From assembly GCA_023402075.1 (NCBI GenBank), contig JAEXCS010000027.1, forward strand, positions 46,151-110,150: a stretch of DNA of 64,000 nucleotides, in the 5' to 3' direction. Shown here in pieces: positions 19,272 to 28,161 of the stretch. Each line of letters starts with the position of its first letter. The stretch's first letter is position 1. The DNA is from Bacillota bacterium (GTDB lineage Bacteria > Bacillota > Clostridia > Oscillospirales > Oscillospiraceae). The notes beneath the pieces are model-generated. The model searched no databases. It had not been told where the DNA came from and saw only the letters and a list, made by a program, of their open reading frames with translations. Both the position numbers and the translations under genes were made by a program.

Positions 19272-20141
19272 ATGAAAAAAGTTCTTGCACTCACGCTGGC
19301 CATGGCGATGGCCCTGGCTCTCGCCGCCTGCGGCTCCACCGGTGGTTCCGGTTCCGCTCCTGCCGGTTCTTCTGCCGCCGGGTCCGCCCCCGCTGCCGAG
19401 CCGGTGGAAATCACCGTCTTTGCCGCCGCATCCATGACGGAGACGGTCGATCAGATCATCGAAGCATACAAGACCGTGGCGCCCAACGTCACCGTCATCC
19501 CCACCTACGAATCCTCCGGCACTTTGCTGACCCAGATCACGGAGGGCGCGGACTGCGACCTGTTCATCTCCGCCGCGCAGAAGCAGATGAACGCGCTGGA
19601 CGGCTCCTTGAAGGACGACGCAGAGAAGAACCCCGACGGGCTGGACATGATCGACGCCGCCACCCGCATCAATCTGCTGGAGAACAAGGTGACACTGGTG
19701 GTTCCCGCGAACAATCCCAAGGGCATTGAAAGCTTTGACCAGCTTGCCGAGCATCTGAAGTCCGGCGACATTCTGATGGCTATGGGAAACAGCGACGTGC
19801 CCGTAGGTCAGTACACCCAGAAGATTCTGGCATTCTATCAGCTGGATGAGGCCGCTTTGAACACCGCCGGTGTGCTTACTTACGGCTCTAACGTGAAGGA
19901 AGTCACCACGCAGGTTTCCGAGGCTTCCGTGGACTGCGGCGTGATTTACGCCACCGACGCATACTCCGCCGGTCTTACCGTGGTGGACAGCGCCACCGCC
20001 GAGATGTGCGGTCAGGTGATTTACCCCGCCGCAGTGCTCTCCGGCTCTCAGCATTCCGCCGAGGCGAAGGCGTTCCTCGACTATCTCTCCACCCCCGAAT
20101 CCATGGCCATTTTTGAGGCCGTGGGCTTCTCCGCCGCATAA
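19272..20141 (+). CDS. modA: Molybdate ABC transporter binding lipoprotein ModA
   Basis: A 289-residue extracytoplasmic binding protein. The signal peptide ends in a lipobox with acylated Cys (ALALAACGSTGG, Cys near residue 20), followed by a low-complexity G/S/A linker and the ModA domain: EITVFAAASMTETVDQIIEAYK, SSGTLLTQITEGADCDLFISA, VTLVVPANNPKGI, GNSDVPVGQY and DCGVIYATDAY. These serine and other polar loops ligate the MoO4 oxyanion. The start at 19272 follows AAGGAAGG; an upstream ATG overlaps that site. A hairpin between modA and modB would limit downstream expression, common when the binding protein is needed in excess. Confidence 0.94.
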   Translation: MKKVLALTLAMAMALALAACGSTGGSGSAPAGSSAAGSAPAAEPVEITVFAAASMTETVDQIIEAYKTVAPNVTVIPTYESSGTLLTQITEGADCDLFISAAQKQMNALDGSLKDDAEKNPDGLDMIDAATRINLLENKVTLVVPANNPKGIESFDQLAEHLKSGDILMAMGNSDVPVGQYTQKILAFYQLDEAALNTAGVLTYGSNVKEVTTQVSEASVDCGVIYATDAYSAGLTVVDSATAEMCGQVIYPAAVLSGSQHSAEAKAFLDYLSTPESMAIFEAVGFSAA

Positions 20142-20159
20142 ATTACTCAAAACTGCCGG

Positions 20160-20192
20160 GCGGCGCGGGGATTACCGTTTCCCCGCGCCGCT
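20160..20192 (+). terminator. Hairpin between modA and modB (attenuating terminator)
   Basis: GCGGCGCGGGGA pairs with TCCCCGCGCCGC around an 8-base loop; a T tract follows after 8 bases, at 20201-20206. It may reduce rather than abolish read-through into modBC. Confidence 0.55.
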
Positions 20193-20271
20193 CTCAGACA
20201 TTTTTTCCCTGCGACTTTTTCCCCTGCGCGTTGAAAGCCTTTGCGGGAGTCTCCCGCAGAAAGGAGCTCCC

Positions 20272-20940
20272 ATGGACTGGTATCCTCTCTATAATTCTTT
20301 GAGAATTTCCGCCATTTCCACCGTGGCGGTGTTTTTTCTGGGCCTTTTGGCCGCGTATTACATCGCCCGTCTGCCCCGGCTTGTAAAGGGCGTTTTGGAC
20401 GTGGTGCTGACGCTGCCTCTGGTCCTTCCCCCCACGGTGGTGGGCTATCTGCTGCTGCGCCTGCTGGGACCCAACCGGGTTCTGGGCGCTTGGGTACTGG
20501 AGCAGTTCGGCGTGAAAATGGTGATGACCTGGTGGAGTGCCATTTTTGCAACCATTGTGGTGGCGTTCCCTTTGATGTACCGCACCGCCCGGGGGGCCTT
20601 TGAGTCCTTCGACGAGACGCTGGCCGACGCGGGACGGACGCTGGGCCTTTCGGGCAGCTACATTTTCTGGCGGGTGCGGATGCCCTTCTGCAAGCAGGGG
20701 ATTCTGGCGGGAACCGTGCTGGCCTTTGCCCGGGCGCTGGGAGAATACGGCGCAACATCCATGATTGCGGGCTATACCCCTGGCCGCACCGCCACCATCT
20801 CCACCACCGTCTATCAGCTTTGGCGCACCGGAGACGATGCGGGCGCCACCCGCTGGGTGCTGGTAAACCTCGCCATCTCGGCCGTGGTGCTGCTGGCGGT
20901 GAACCTGCTGGAGTCCCGGCAGAAAGGGGGAAAACGCTGA
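20272..20940 (+). CDS. modB: Molybdate ABC transporter permease ModB
   Basis: A 222-residue inner-membrane permease with about five hydrophobic helices. It has the family segments SLRISAISTVAVFFLGLLAAYY, LTLPLVLPPTVVGYLLLRLLG and the cytoplasmic EAA loop that docks on ModC (FDETLADAGRTLGLSGSYIFWRVRMPFCKQGILAGTVLAFARALGEYGAT). The start at 20272 follows AAAGGAG; the longer open frame upstream runs through the hairpin and lacks homology. Its TGA overlaps the modC ATG (TGATG), indicating translational coupling. Confidence 0.94.
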   Translation: MDWYPLYNSLRISAISTVAVFFLGLLAAYYIARLPRLVKGVLDVVLTLPLVLPPTVVGYLLLRLLGPNRVLGAWVLEQFGVKMVMTWWSAIFATIVVAFPLMYRTARGAFESFDETLADAGRTLGLSGSYIFWRVRMPFCKQGILAGTVLAFARALGEYGATSMIAGYTPGRTATISTTVYQLWRTGDDAGATRWVLVNLAISAVVLLAVNLLESRQKGGKR

Positions 20941-21986
20941 TGCTTCATGTAGATATCCGCAAACGGCTGGGGTCGTTTTCTCTGGATGCACAGTTGACCG
21001 CGGAGAACGGGACGCTGGCGCTGCTGGGCGCTTCCGGCTGCGGAAAGTCCGTGACGCTTAAATGCATCGCGGGCATTCTCCGCCCCGATGAGGGCCGCAT
21101 CGAGCTGGACGGACGGGTGCTGTTTGACAGCGCCGCCAAAATCGACCTGCCGCCCCAACGGCGAGAGGTCGGATATCTCTTCCAGCAGTATGCGCTGTTT
21201 CCCAACATGACGGCTGCGCAAAACATTGCTGTGGCTGTGAAAAACCGGGCTGAGCGGGACAGTGTGGTTGCGGAAAAACTGCGCCAGTTCCGGCTGGAGG
21301 ACGTAGCCGCAAAGCGCCCCGCCGCCCTCTCGGGCGGGCAGCAGCAACGGACGGCGCTGGCCCGCATTCTGGCCTCCCAGCCCCGGGCAATTTTGCTGGA
21401 CGAGCCTTTTTCGGCACTGGACAGCTATCTTAAATACCAGTTGGAGCTGGAACTGGCGGAAACCCTTTTCTCCTTCCCCGGCTCGGTTTTGTGGGTCACG
21501 CATGACCGGGGCGAAGCGTGGCGCAACTGCCACAAGGTCTGCGTGATGAACGGCGGAAAAAGCCAGTCCGTACAGACGCTGGAAGAGCTGTTCCGCTCGC
21601 CCGGAACCGAATCAGCCGCCCGGCTGTCCGGCTGTAAAAACTTTACCGCCGCCGTGCCCGGAGATGGAACAGTTCTCCTCCCCGAATGGGGGGTGAGTCT
21701 TTCCTGCGGCCGCGCCGTCTCTCCGGAGACAAGCGTGGCAGGCATTCGGTCCCATCACGTCCGGTTTGCTGCCGAAGGGACAGAAAACGCCTTCTCCTGC
21801 AACGTGGCGAACGTAATTGATGATGTGTTTGAAACCATTGTGCTTCTTCGTCCTCTCGGTGCGGCACAGGATGCGCCGCTGCTGCGGATGGAGCTTGACA
21901 AAGCCGCGTGGGCAGCGCATGATAAAGAAAAAACCGTCATTATATCTGTCAGGCCGGAGGATATTCTCCTGCTGCAAAAAGCCTGA
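20940..21986 (+). CDS. modC: Molybdate ABC transporter ATPase ModC
   Basis: A 348-residue ATPase energising molybdate import. Walker A is GASGCGKS (about residues 29-36), the Q-loop follows in GYLFQQYALFPNMTAAQN, the signature is LSGGQQQRTALARIL, Walker B is AILLDEPFSALD and the H-loop is VTHDRGEA. The C-terminal 100 residues form a TOBE-type regulatory domain (GCKNFTAAVP, and ISVRPEDILLL at the end), which in ModC binds oxyanion or gates transport. The ATG at 20940 overlaps the modB stop. A mogA-like gene follows after 43 bp. Confidence 0.94.
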   Translation: MLHVDIRKRLGSFSLDAQLTAENGTLALLGASGCGKSVTLKCIAGILRPDEGRIELDGRVLFDSAAKIDLPPQRREVGYLFQQYALFPNMTAAQNIAVAVKNRAERDSVVAEKLRQFRLEDVAAKRPAALSGGQQQRTALARILASQPRAILLDEPFSALDSYLKYQLELELAETLFSFPGSVLWVTHDRGEAWRNCHKVCVMNGGKSQSVQTLEELFRSPGTESAARLSGCKNFTAAVPGDGTVLLPEWGVSLSCGRAVSPETSVAGIRSHHVRFAAEGTENAFSCNVANVIDDVFETIVLLRPLGAAQDAPLLRMELDKAAWAAHDKEKTVIISVRPEDILLLQKA

Positions 21987-22029
21987 GAGCCGCATTCTGC
22001 GCGCCCGGCGCGCCGTGAGGAGGAATTTG

Positions 22030-22530
22030 ATGAACTGGAAAGCCGCCGTTTTAACCGTCAGCGACCGAAGCTTTCGCGGGGAGCGCCCCGATGAAGGCGG
22101 CCCGCTGATTTCCGCGATGCTGAAAGACGCTGGATATGAGGTTCTGCGGACCACCGTGGTCCCGGACGAGCAGGAAGAAATTTCCCGTGTGCTGCGGGAG
22201 TGGGCCGACGCGGAAGACATACGGCTGATTCTCACCACAGGCGGTACCGGATTTTCTCCCCGGGATGTGACCCCGGAAGCCACCCTCTCTGTCTGCGACC
22301 GTCCCACACCGGGGATTCCCGAGGCTATGCGGTGTGCGTCCATGGCTGTCACGCGCCGGGCTATGCTGTCCCGGGCGGCGGCAGGTATCCGGGGCGGAAC
22401 CTTGATTGTAAACCTCCCCGGCAGTCCCAAAGCCGCGAAGGAAAATCTGGAAGCTGTTCTGCCTACGCTGGACCACGGGCTGCAAATGCTCTCCGGTGAA
22501 CAGGCAGACTGCGCCAAATTGAAGGACTAA
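22030..22530 (+). CDS. mog: MogA/MoaB-family molybdopterin adenylyltransferase
   Basis: A 166-residue MoCF_biosynth protein. It begins KAAVLTVSDRSFRGERPDEGGPLI and contains the molybdopterin-binding LILTTGGTGFSPRDVTPEAT and the C-terminal GIRGGTLIVNLPGSPKAAKENL. MogA activates molybdopterin by adenylylation before molybdate insertion; MoaB-type relatives are similar in sequence, so the exact subgroup is not certain. The start at 22030 follows GAGGAGGAA. It is the last gene of the modABC unit and is followed by a strong terminator. Confidence 0.88.
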   Translation: MNWKAAVLTVSDRSFRGERPDEGGPLISAMLKDAGYEVLRTTVVPDEQEEISRVLREWADAEDIRLILTTGGTGFSPRDVTPEATLSVCDRPTPGIPEAMRCASMAVTRRAMLSRAAAGIRGGTLIVNLPGSPKAAKENLEAVLPTLDHGLQMLSGEQADCAKLKD

Positions 22531-22533
22531 AGA

Positions 22534-22569
22534 AAAGCGGCCTCGCCGGGAATCGGCGGGGCCGCTTTC
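22534..22569 (+). terminator. Intrinsic terminator after mog
   Basis: AAAGCGGCC-x-CGCCG pairs with CGGCG-x-GGCCGCTTT around a short loop. Confidence 0.8.
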
Positions 22570-22632
22570 GCATATATAGCGTTTAAAAGTCTTAAAGTGG
22601 TCGTTTTTTGTAAGTTTAACACGGTAATTCAT

Positions 22633-22661
22633 TTGACCTCGGAAACATTTTGTGGTACAAT
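22633..22661 (+). promoter_or_regulatory. Sigma-A promoter for FapA-like gene
   Basis: TTGACC at 22633-22638 and TACAAT at 22656-22661, spacer 17 bp. Transcription would start near 22668, which rules out the in-frame ATG at 22650 as the start. Confidence 0.65.
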
Positions 22662-22772
22662 TATACTGAAATGTGTGATTCTGTAACATTTTTCTTTGTG
22701 AACATGAACACACCGCCATTCCCCGGCAGTTCCATTCGGGGCGGCGCAGATGAAAAAACGGGAGTGATTTTG

Positions 22773-24710
22773 ATGTCGGAAAGCAGTGCTGGAAAATTGA
22801 AAAGGTTTTTTAGCGGCTTTGGCGCACGCGACAAAAGTCGCGGCGAGCAGCCGCCGGAGACGGGCCCCGACGAGCAACTGCCGGAGACAAGTCCCGACAA
22901 GCAGATTCCCCCGGTACGGCCGGAGGAGCCAGAGAAGCCGCAGCCCACGATTGAGACGGATGTTATTCCTATCCCGCTGGGCAGCCCCCTGGCGGAGGTC
23001 TGGAAGAAATGTGACCAACCGGGACTGCCTATTCTGTCTTCCCTGTCCGCAGAGCAAGTGGGTTTGGACATTCTTCCGGGAAATATAAAGGCGAGCAGCC
23101 CCAAAATTTTAAGAGAGCTGCCTCCTCTGGCCCAGCGCTGGCTGGAGATGGAGCAGGCGTTTATTCAGGCCCGCATGGCGCAAATAGCGCAGGCGGCTCA
23201 GGCGGCGCAGGCCCGTGCCGCAGAGCAGGCCGACGCCCAAGCTGAAGGAAAACCCTCTGCCGCGCCGGACGGTGAAGTCCCCGCTTCTTCCTCTTCCGCC
23301 GCACCTGTTGAAGATGCTCCCATCCCCGATGCTCCCCCGGATGTAGACGAAATGGCCCAGATCATCCTCTCCGAGGATGGTATGACGGCGTGGCTGTTTC
23401 TGCTTCCCCCCAGCGGAAAAGGAAAGCGCCTTACCGTGGCGGACGGGCAGACCCTGCTGCGGGAGGCTCACGTCACCTTTGGCGCAGACCAGCGCGCCCT
23501 ATTTTTGGTCTTCACAACGAAGCCCTATTTCCGTCTGTGTCCCGTGGCTAGGGGCACTCTGCCCACGGAGGGGCAGGACGGATGGATCACAGAGCATTTT
23601 CCGCGTGATTTCTCCCGCTTTGCAGGGAACGAGGACGGCGGCACGGTGGACTACCGGGCGCAGGCCTGCGTACAGGTCATTGAAAAGGGTACGGCCATCT
23701 GCGACATTCATCCCCCTACGGAGGGCGTTGCCGGAACGCGGGTGGACGGTGCAGCCGTTCCCGCCAAGGCCGTGAATCCCGCCACAGTCCCCGCGGGAAG
23801 CAGCACCGCTCTCAGCGAGGACGGCACAAAGCTCCTTGCCGACATGGACGGCTTTCTGGATTTCCGCGATGGTGCGTTTCATGTGAAAAACATTTTAAAC
23901 ATTACCTCCGATGTGGACTATTCCACTGGAAACATTGATTTTCGCGGAGACGTCATCATTCGCGGGGACGTGCGGGAGCAGTTTTCGGTGAAGGCCACGG
24001 GCAACATCTCCATTAACGGCATGGTGGAAGCCGCCTCGGTGGAGGCGGGGGGCGACGTGGTAATCTCTGCGGGTGTGTCCGGCAACAATCAGGCCGTCAT
24101 CCGTGGAAAGAATGTGCGTGCGCGGCATCTTGAAAACTGCACGGTTTACGCCGAGTGTGTGGAATCGGACTACATCCTCACCTCCCGCATTTTTAGCAGT
24201 GATTCAGTGGTCGCCGCCGGCAGCCGGGGCAGCATTATCGGCGGACAGGTAGTGGCCGTCAACCGCATCAAGGCCAACTCCATCGGCTCCCAGTCCGGAC
24301 GGAGCACGGAAATTACACTGGGCGTTCAGCCCGAAATCCGGGAGGAGCTGCACGCAAACCGAAAGGAGCTGGCGGCCCTGCGGGACAAGGCCTCGGAGCT
24401 TCTGAAGAGGGCCATGTACCTGAAAAAACGGATGGAGGAGCAGGGACACGAAGACCGCCGCTCCGCCACTGAAATTCAGGCGGCCCATGGCAATCTGGTG
24501 CAGATGACCGAGCGGGAAAAGACTTTGCTGGCCCGTCAGCAAGAGCTGACGGAAGCGCTGAGTCAGCTCCACCGGTGCCGCCTTGAGGGGGGCACTGTTT
24601 ACCCCGGCGTGCGGCTAACTATCGGCAGCGCCATCCGGAATATCGAAACCGTCGCCCATAATTGCACCGCCGTGTTTGACACGGAGGAAATGGATATCAA
24701 ATTTGTGTGA
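22773..24710 (+). CDS. FapA (DUF342) family polymer-forming-like protein
   Basis: A 645-residue protein. The first 230 or so residues hold a Pro/Glu-rich stretch, an Ala/Gln-rich segment of AQAAQA type and a low-complexity A/P/S linker. Next comes the FapA N-terminal domain, then a right-handed beta-helix (about residues 375-510) with repeated G-D-V-x-I-x-G-x-V-type turns (GNIDFRGDVIIRGDV, GNISINGMVEAASVEAGGDVVISAGV). A coiled coil (about residues 540-610) ends before a short beta segment. FapA-family proteins occur widely in Firmicutes, with suggested roles in localisation or surface sensing. The start follows GGGAG and the promoter at 22633. Confidence 0.78.
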   Translation: MSESSAGKLKRFFSGFGARDKSRGEQPPETGPDEQLPETSPDKQIPPVRPEEPEKPQPTIETDVIPIPLGSPLAEVWKKCDQPGLPILSSLSAEQVGLDILPGNIKASSPKILRELPPLAQRWLEMEQAFIQARMAQIAQAAQAAQARAAEQADAQAEGKPSAAPDGEVPASSSSAAPVEDAPIPDAPPDVDEMAQIILSEDGMTAWLFLLPPSGKGKRLTVADGQTLLREAHVTFGADQRALFLVFTTKPYFRLCPVARGTLPTEGQDGWITEHFPRDFSRFAGNEDGGTVDYRAQACVQVIEKGTAICDIHPPTEGVAGTRVDGAAVPAKAVNPATVPAGSSTALSEDGTKLLADMDGFLDFRDGAFHVKNILNITSDVDYSTGNIDFRGDVIIRGDVREQFSVKATGNISINGMVEAASVEAGGDVVISAGVSGNNQAVIRGKNVRARHLENCTVYAECVESDYILTSRIFSSDSVVAAGSRGSIIGGQVVAVNRIKANSIGSQSGRSTEITLGVQPEIREELHANRKELAALRDKASELLKRAMYLKKRMEEQGHEDRRSATEIQAAHGNLVQMTEREKTLLARQQELTEALSQLHRCRLEGGTVYPGVRLTIGSAIRNIETVAHNCTAVFDTEEMDIKFV

Positions 24711-24729
24711 CACAACGCGTATAAAAAAC

Positions 24730-24770
24730 AGCAGCCTGCCGGAAAATTCCGGTAGGCTGCTTTCTCTTTT
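24730..24770. terminator. Hairpin terminator between convergent genes
   Basis: AGCAGCCTGCCGGAA pairs with TTCCGGTAGGCTGCT (one mismatch), followed by TTCTCTTTTT. Confidence 0.8.
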
Positions 24771-24780
24771 TACTCTGTTT

Positions 24781-25206
24781 CTATATTTGCGCCTTGCGCT
24801 GCTCCGCCGCCACCAGATCCGCCAGAGAGAATTTGTCGATATACCGGTTGATTTCCGCGTACAGGCCCGACCAGAAATCCACAGTCCCGCACTGGCTGCA
24901 CCGCTCGCACAGGTTCTCCGCATCCTCCAAACAGGACACCGGAGCAAGGCTACCCTCCGTCAGCCGGAGAATCTCCCCCACCGTATAGTTCTCCGGCGTG
25001 CGGGAGAGGCGATAGCCTCCCTGCGGGCCTCGGACACTGCGAACAAATCCCGCCTTGCCCAAAAGACCCACAATCTGCTCCAGATATTTCAGCGAAATTT
25101 CCTGCCGCTCCGCCACGTCCTTCAACGCCACCGGATCACTGCCCGGGCGGCAGGCGAGATCCATCATCAACCGCAGCGCATAGCGGCCCTTCGTAGATAT
25201 TCTCAT
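24781..25206 (-). CDS. Rrf2-family (IscR-like) transcription regulator
   Basis: A 141-residue winged-helix regulator beginning MRISTKGRYALRLMMDLA, with the helix-turn-helix in ALKDVAERQEISLKYLEQIVGLL and the wing in VRGPQGGYRLSR. It carries four cysteines at C92, C100, C103 and C106; IscR has three at similar positions that hold a 2Fe-2S cluster, so this protein probably binds an Fe-S cluster and senses it, controlling Fe-S assembly or a related regulon. No isc or suf genes are nearby. A 15-bp inverted repeat 30 bp upstream suggests autoregulation. GGGAGG precedes the start. Confidence 0.85.
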   Translation of the reverse strand: MRISTKGRYALRLMMDLACRPGSDPVALKDVAERQEISLKYLEQIVGLLGKAGFVRSVRGPQGGYRLSRTPENYTVGEILRLTEGSLAPVSCLEDAENLCERCSQCGTVDFWSGLYAEINRYIDKFSLADLVAAEQRKAQI

Positions 25207-25235
25207 GGCGCACCTCCCGTCTTTCTCCTATTCTG

Positions 25236-25250
25236 CCATAGGAATTATGG
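25236..25250. promoter_or_regulatory. Candidate operator of the Rrf2 regulator
   Basis: CCATA and TATGG in inverted orientation around 5 bp, with AT-rich centre, 30-44 bp upstream of the regulator's start. Rrf2 proteins bind short AT-rich dyads. Confidence 0.4.
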
Positions 25251-25372
25251 GATTTCAAGAGTATTTTCCCTTTTTAGTGTTTTTGTTAAAAATTGCGTTT
25301 TTTTCTTCCTGCCCCATCCGGTCAAAAAGGCCTTGCACCGGAACTTTTCTCCCGGTCAACGGCTGATCACGG

Positions 25373-25401
25373 TTGCCACTGCGGGAAAAATGCGGTATAC
25401 T
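25373..25401 (+). promoter_or_regulatory. Sigma-A promoter for polA
   Basis: TTGCCA at 25373-25378 and TATACT at 25396-25401, spacer 17 bp, 63 bp before the polA start. Confidence 0.65.
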
Positions 25402-25464
25402 ATGGTTTTAGACAGCTTCGGCCCGCAAAGCGCGGCCGTAATTTTAAAGAGCGGAGGCCCCTCT

Positions 25465-28116
25465 ATGAAGCTCATGGCCATCGACGGCAACAGCATTTTA
25501 AACCGCGCCTATTACGGCATCCGCCCCCTCTCCACCCGGGACGGATTGTTTACCCACGCGATTTACGGGTTTCTGACCACCCTTCTGCGCCTGCGGGACG
25601 AGGAAAAGCCCGACGCGGTCTGCGTCGCCTTCGACCTTCACGCCCCCACCTTCCGCCACAAGGCGGACGAGAATTACAAGGCCACCCGCAAGCCCATGCC
25701 GGAAGAGCTTCAAATGCAGGTTCCGGTTTTAAAAGAAGTGCTGGACGCACTGAACATCCCCCGCTATGAAGCGGAGGGCTGGGAAGCCGACGACTGGCTG
25801 GGTGTGATGTCCCGCCGGTGCGAGGCCGCAGGCTGGGACTGCGTGGTGGTGACGGGGGACAAGGACTCCCTCCAGCTAATCACCGAAAAGACAAAAGTGA
25901 AGCTGGTTTCCACCCGCATGGGCCAGACCACCACCAAAGACATGACCCGGGAGGCTTTTCGGGAGGAATATGGCTTCGACCCCATCCACATGATTGATTT
26001 AAAGGCCCTGATGGGCGACAGCTCCGACAACATCCCCGGCGTGCCCGGCGTGGGCGAGAAGACCGCTATGGCTTTGATTCAAAAATACGACTCCATTAAC
26101 GCCATCTACGAAAAGCTGCCGGAGATTGACGCAAAGCCCGCCGCCCTAAAGCGGCTGACGGAGGGCGAAGAAGCCGCACGCCATTCCTATTGGCTGGCCA
26201 CAATCGCAACAGACGCGCCGCTGGACTTTGACCCGGCGGCAAATGCGGCCAAGACTCCCGGCCCCGCGGCCTATCCCCTGTTTTTAAAGCTGGAATTTTC
26301 CAAACTGATTGAACGGTTTGGACTCCGGCAGGACGCTCCCACCTCCGTTCAGGACGAAAAAACCTTCACCGTCACGGTGGAGCAGGTGGAAACGACCGTG
26401 ACGGCCGGAGAACTGCTGGAGCTTTGGCGCTGCGCGGATCACGTTTCTCTGCTGGCCCTTCCAGACCTCGCCGGGGTGGTGGTCTGCTGCGAAACGGGGG
26501 GCGACACCGCCGTAACGGCGGAGCTGTTTTTCGACCGCTATCAGGGAAACTGGAACGTGCTCCTGTCCTCCCTGTTTTCTGGCAGCATTAAAAAAGTCTC
26601 TCACAACGTAAAGGATTTGATGCGCCTGCTGCTGGCAAACGGTCTGCCCGCCGAGGGCTTTATTTTCGACACGGCGCTGGCCGCCTATCTGCTGGACGCC
26701 ACCGCCGGAAGCTTCGACTTGGGCCGTCTGTTCGTCTCCTATTTCAACGAGGAGCTGCCAAAGCCCTTGCACTTAGACCCCGACGCCTTTGCCCTTTTGG
26801 GGGACCGGACGGCGGCGGAAGCGGCCTTTTGCAGCCATGCCGCCGCGGTGGACGCACTATATTCCGCGCTGGAGCCAAAGCTTAAGGAGCGGGGACAGTG
26901 GAAGCTGTTTGAAGACATTGAGCTTTCTTTGTGCCGCTGCCTTGCGGAGATGGAGCTGGCCGGCTGCCGGGTGGATGCCAAGGCCCTGTCCGATTTCGGC
27001 GGGCTTTTAAGCCGCCGTGCGGAGGAGCTGGAAGCCGACATCTACCGGCTGGCGGACGGCGAGTTTAATATCAACTCTCCCAAGCAGTTGGGCGAGGTTC
27101 TCTTTGATCGGCTTGGCCTGTCTCACGGAAAAAAGACGAAAACCGGCTGGTCCACCAACGCCGACGTGCTGGAAAAGCTGCGGGGCGAGCACCCGGTTGC
27201 AGATGCGGTGCTGGAATACCGCCAGCTCACCAAGCTGAAATCCACCTATGCAGACGGGCTTTTAAAAGCGCTGGACCCGGACGGGCGGGTGCGCACCAAC
27301 TTCCAGATGACTGTCACCGCCACAGGGCGGCTTTCCTCCACGGAACCGAATCTGCAAAACATCCCCACCCGAACCGACCTTGGCAGCGAAATCCGAAAGA
27401 TGTTTGTGCCTGACTCCGGAAACGTTCTGGTGGACGCGGACTATTCCCAGATTGAGCTACGCCTTTTGGCCCACATCTCCGGTGATGAGGGGATGCGCAC
27501 CGCGTTCCTCTCCGGAGGAGATTTTCATGCGGAAACCGCCGCCCGTGTTTTCGGCGTGGACCGCAAAGACGTGACCCACGAGATGCGCCGCCGGGCCAAG
27601 GCCGTAAACTTTGGCATTGTGTATGGCATTTCCGCCTTCTCCCTCAGTCAGGACATCGGCACCACCCAGAAGGAAGCCAAGGCGTATATGGACGCGTATT
27701 TTGCCACCTTCCCCGGCGTGCGGGCCTATATGGACCATGTGGTGGAGCAGGCCCGGGCAGACGGCTACGTGGAAACCATGTACCGCCGCCGCCGGGACTT
27801 GCCGGAGCTTAGCTCCAGCAATTTCAACCTCCGCTCCTTCGGCGAGCGGGTGGCGCTGAATATGCCCATTCAGGGTACGGCGGCAGACATCATGAAGCTG
27901 GCCATGATTGCCGTTTGGAAGCGGCTGAAGGCGGAACTGCCCCATGCGCGGCTGGTGCTTCAGGTTCACGATGAATTGATTGTCGAGTGTGCCGCGGCCG
28001 ACGCGGAGAAAGTCTCTGCCCTTTTGAAAGAGGAAATGGAGAGCGTGGCGCAACTGTCCGTCCCCCTCACCGCAGATGCCCACTGGGGTAAAAACTGGCT
28101 GGAAGCCAAGGGCTGA
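25465..28116 (+). CDS. polA: DNA polymerase I
   Basis: An 883-residue repair and Okazaki-fragment polymerase. Residues 1-290 form the 5'-3' exonuclease/flap domain (MAIDGNSILNRAYYG, GWEADDWLG, TGDKDSLQLI, GDSSDNIPGVPGVGEKTA). A middle domain (about 310-480) corresponds to the 3'-5' exonuclease but lacks the DxE metal-binding motif, so proofreading is probably absent, as in other Firmicutes. The C-terminal polymerase domain has motif A DYSQIELRLLAHIS, motif B RRRAKAVNFGIVYGIS and motif C LQVHDELIVE. GGAGG precedes the ATG. rimI follows after 45 bp and may share its transcript. Confidence 0.96.
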   Translation: MKLMAIDGNSILNRAYYGIRPLSTRDGLFTHAIYGFLTTLLRLRDEEKPDAVCVAFDLHAPTFRHKADENYKATRKPMPEELQMQVPVLKEVLDALNIPRYEAEGWEADDWLGVMSRRCEAAGWDCVVVTGDKDSLQLITEKTKVKLVSTRMGQTTTKDMTREAFREEYGFDPIHMIDLKALMGDSSDNIPGVPGVGEKTAMALIQKYDSINAIYEKLPEIDAKPAALKRLTEGEEAARHSYWLATIATDAPLDFDPAANAAKTPGPAAYPLFLKLEFSKLIERFGLRQDAPTSVQDEKTFTVTVEQVETTVTAGELLELWRCADHVSLLALPDLAGVVVCCETGGDTAVTAELFFDRYQGNWNVLLSSLFSGSIKKVSHNVKDLMRLLLANGLPAEGFIFDTALAAYLLDATAGSFDLGRLFVSYFNEELPKPLHLDPDAFALLGDRTAAEAAFCSHAAAVDALYSALEPKLKERGQWKLFEDIELSLCRCLAEMELAGCRVDAKALSDFGGLLSRRAEELEADIYRLADGEFNINSPKQLGEVLFDRLGLSHGKKTKTGWSTNADVLEKLRGEHPVADAVLEYRQLTKLKSTYADGLLKALDPDGRVRTNFQMTVTATGRLSSTEPNLQNIPTRTDLGSEIRKMFVPDSGNVLVDADYSQIELRLLAHISGDEGMRTAFLSGGDFHAETAARVFGVDRKDVTHEMRRRAKAVNFGIVYGISAFSLSQDIGTTQKEAKAYMDAYFATFPGVRAYMDHVVEQARADGYVETMYRRRRDLPELSSSNFNLRSFGERVALNMPIQGTAADIMKLAMIAVWKRLKAELPHARLVLQVHDELIVECAAADAEKVSALLKEEMESVAQLSVPLTADAHWGKNWLEAKG

Positions 28117-28161
28117 GGGGCGCAGCGCCCGGCCCGATGCATTGAATAAGGAGAACCTTAT

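Noticed and set aside
25465..28116. Loss of proofreading motif in PolA as a novelty
   Set aside because: Absence of the 3'-5' exonuclease metal ligands is usual in Firmicute DNA polymerase I.
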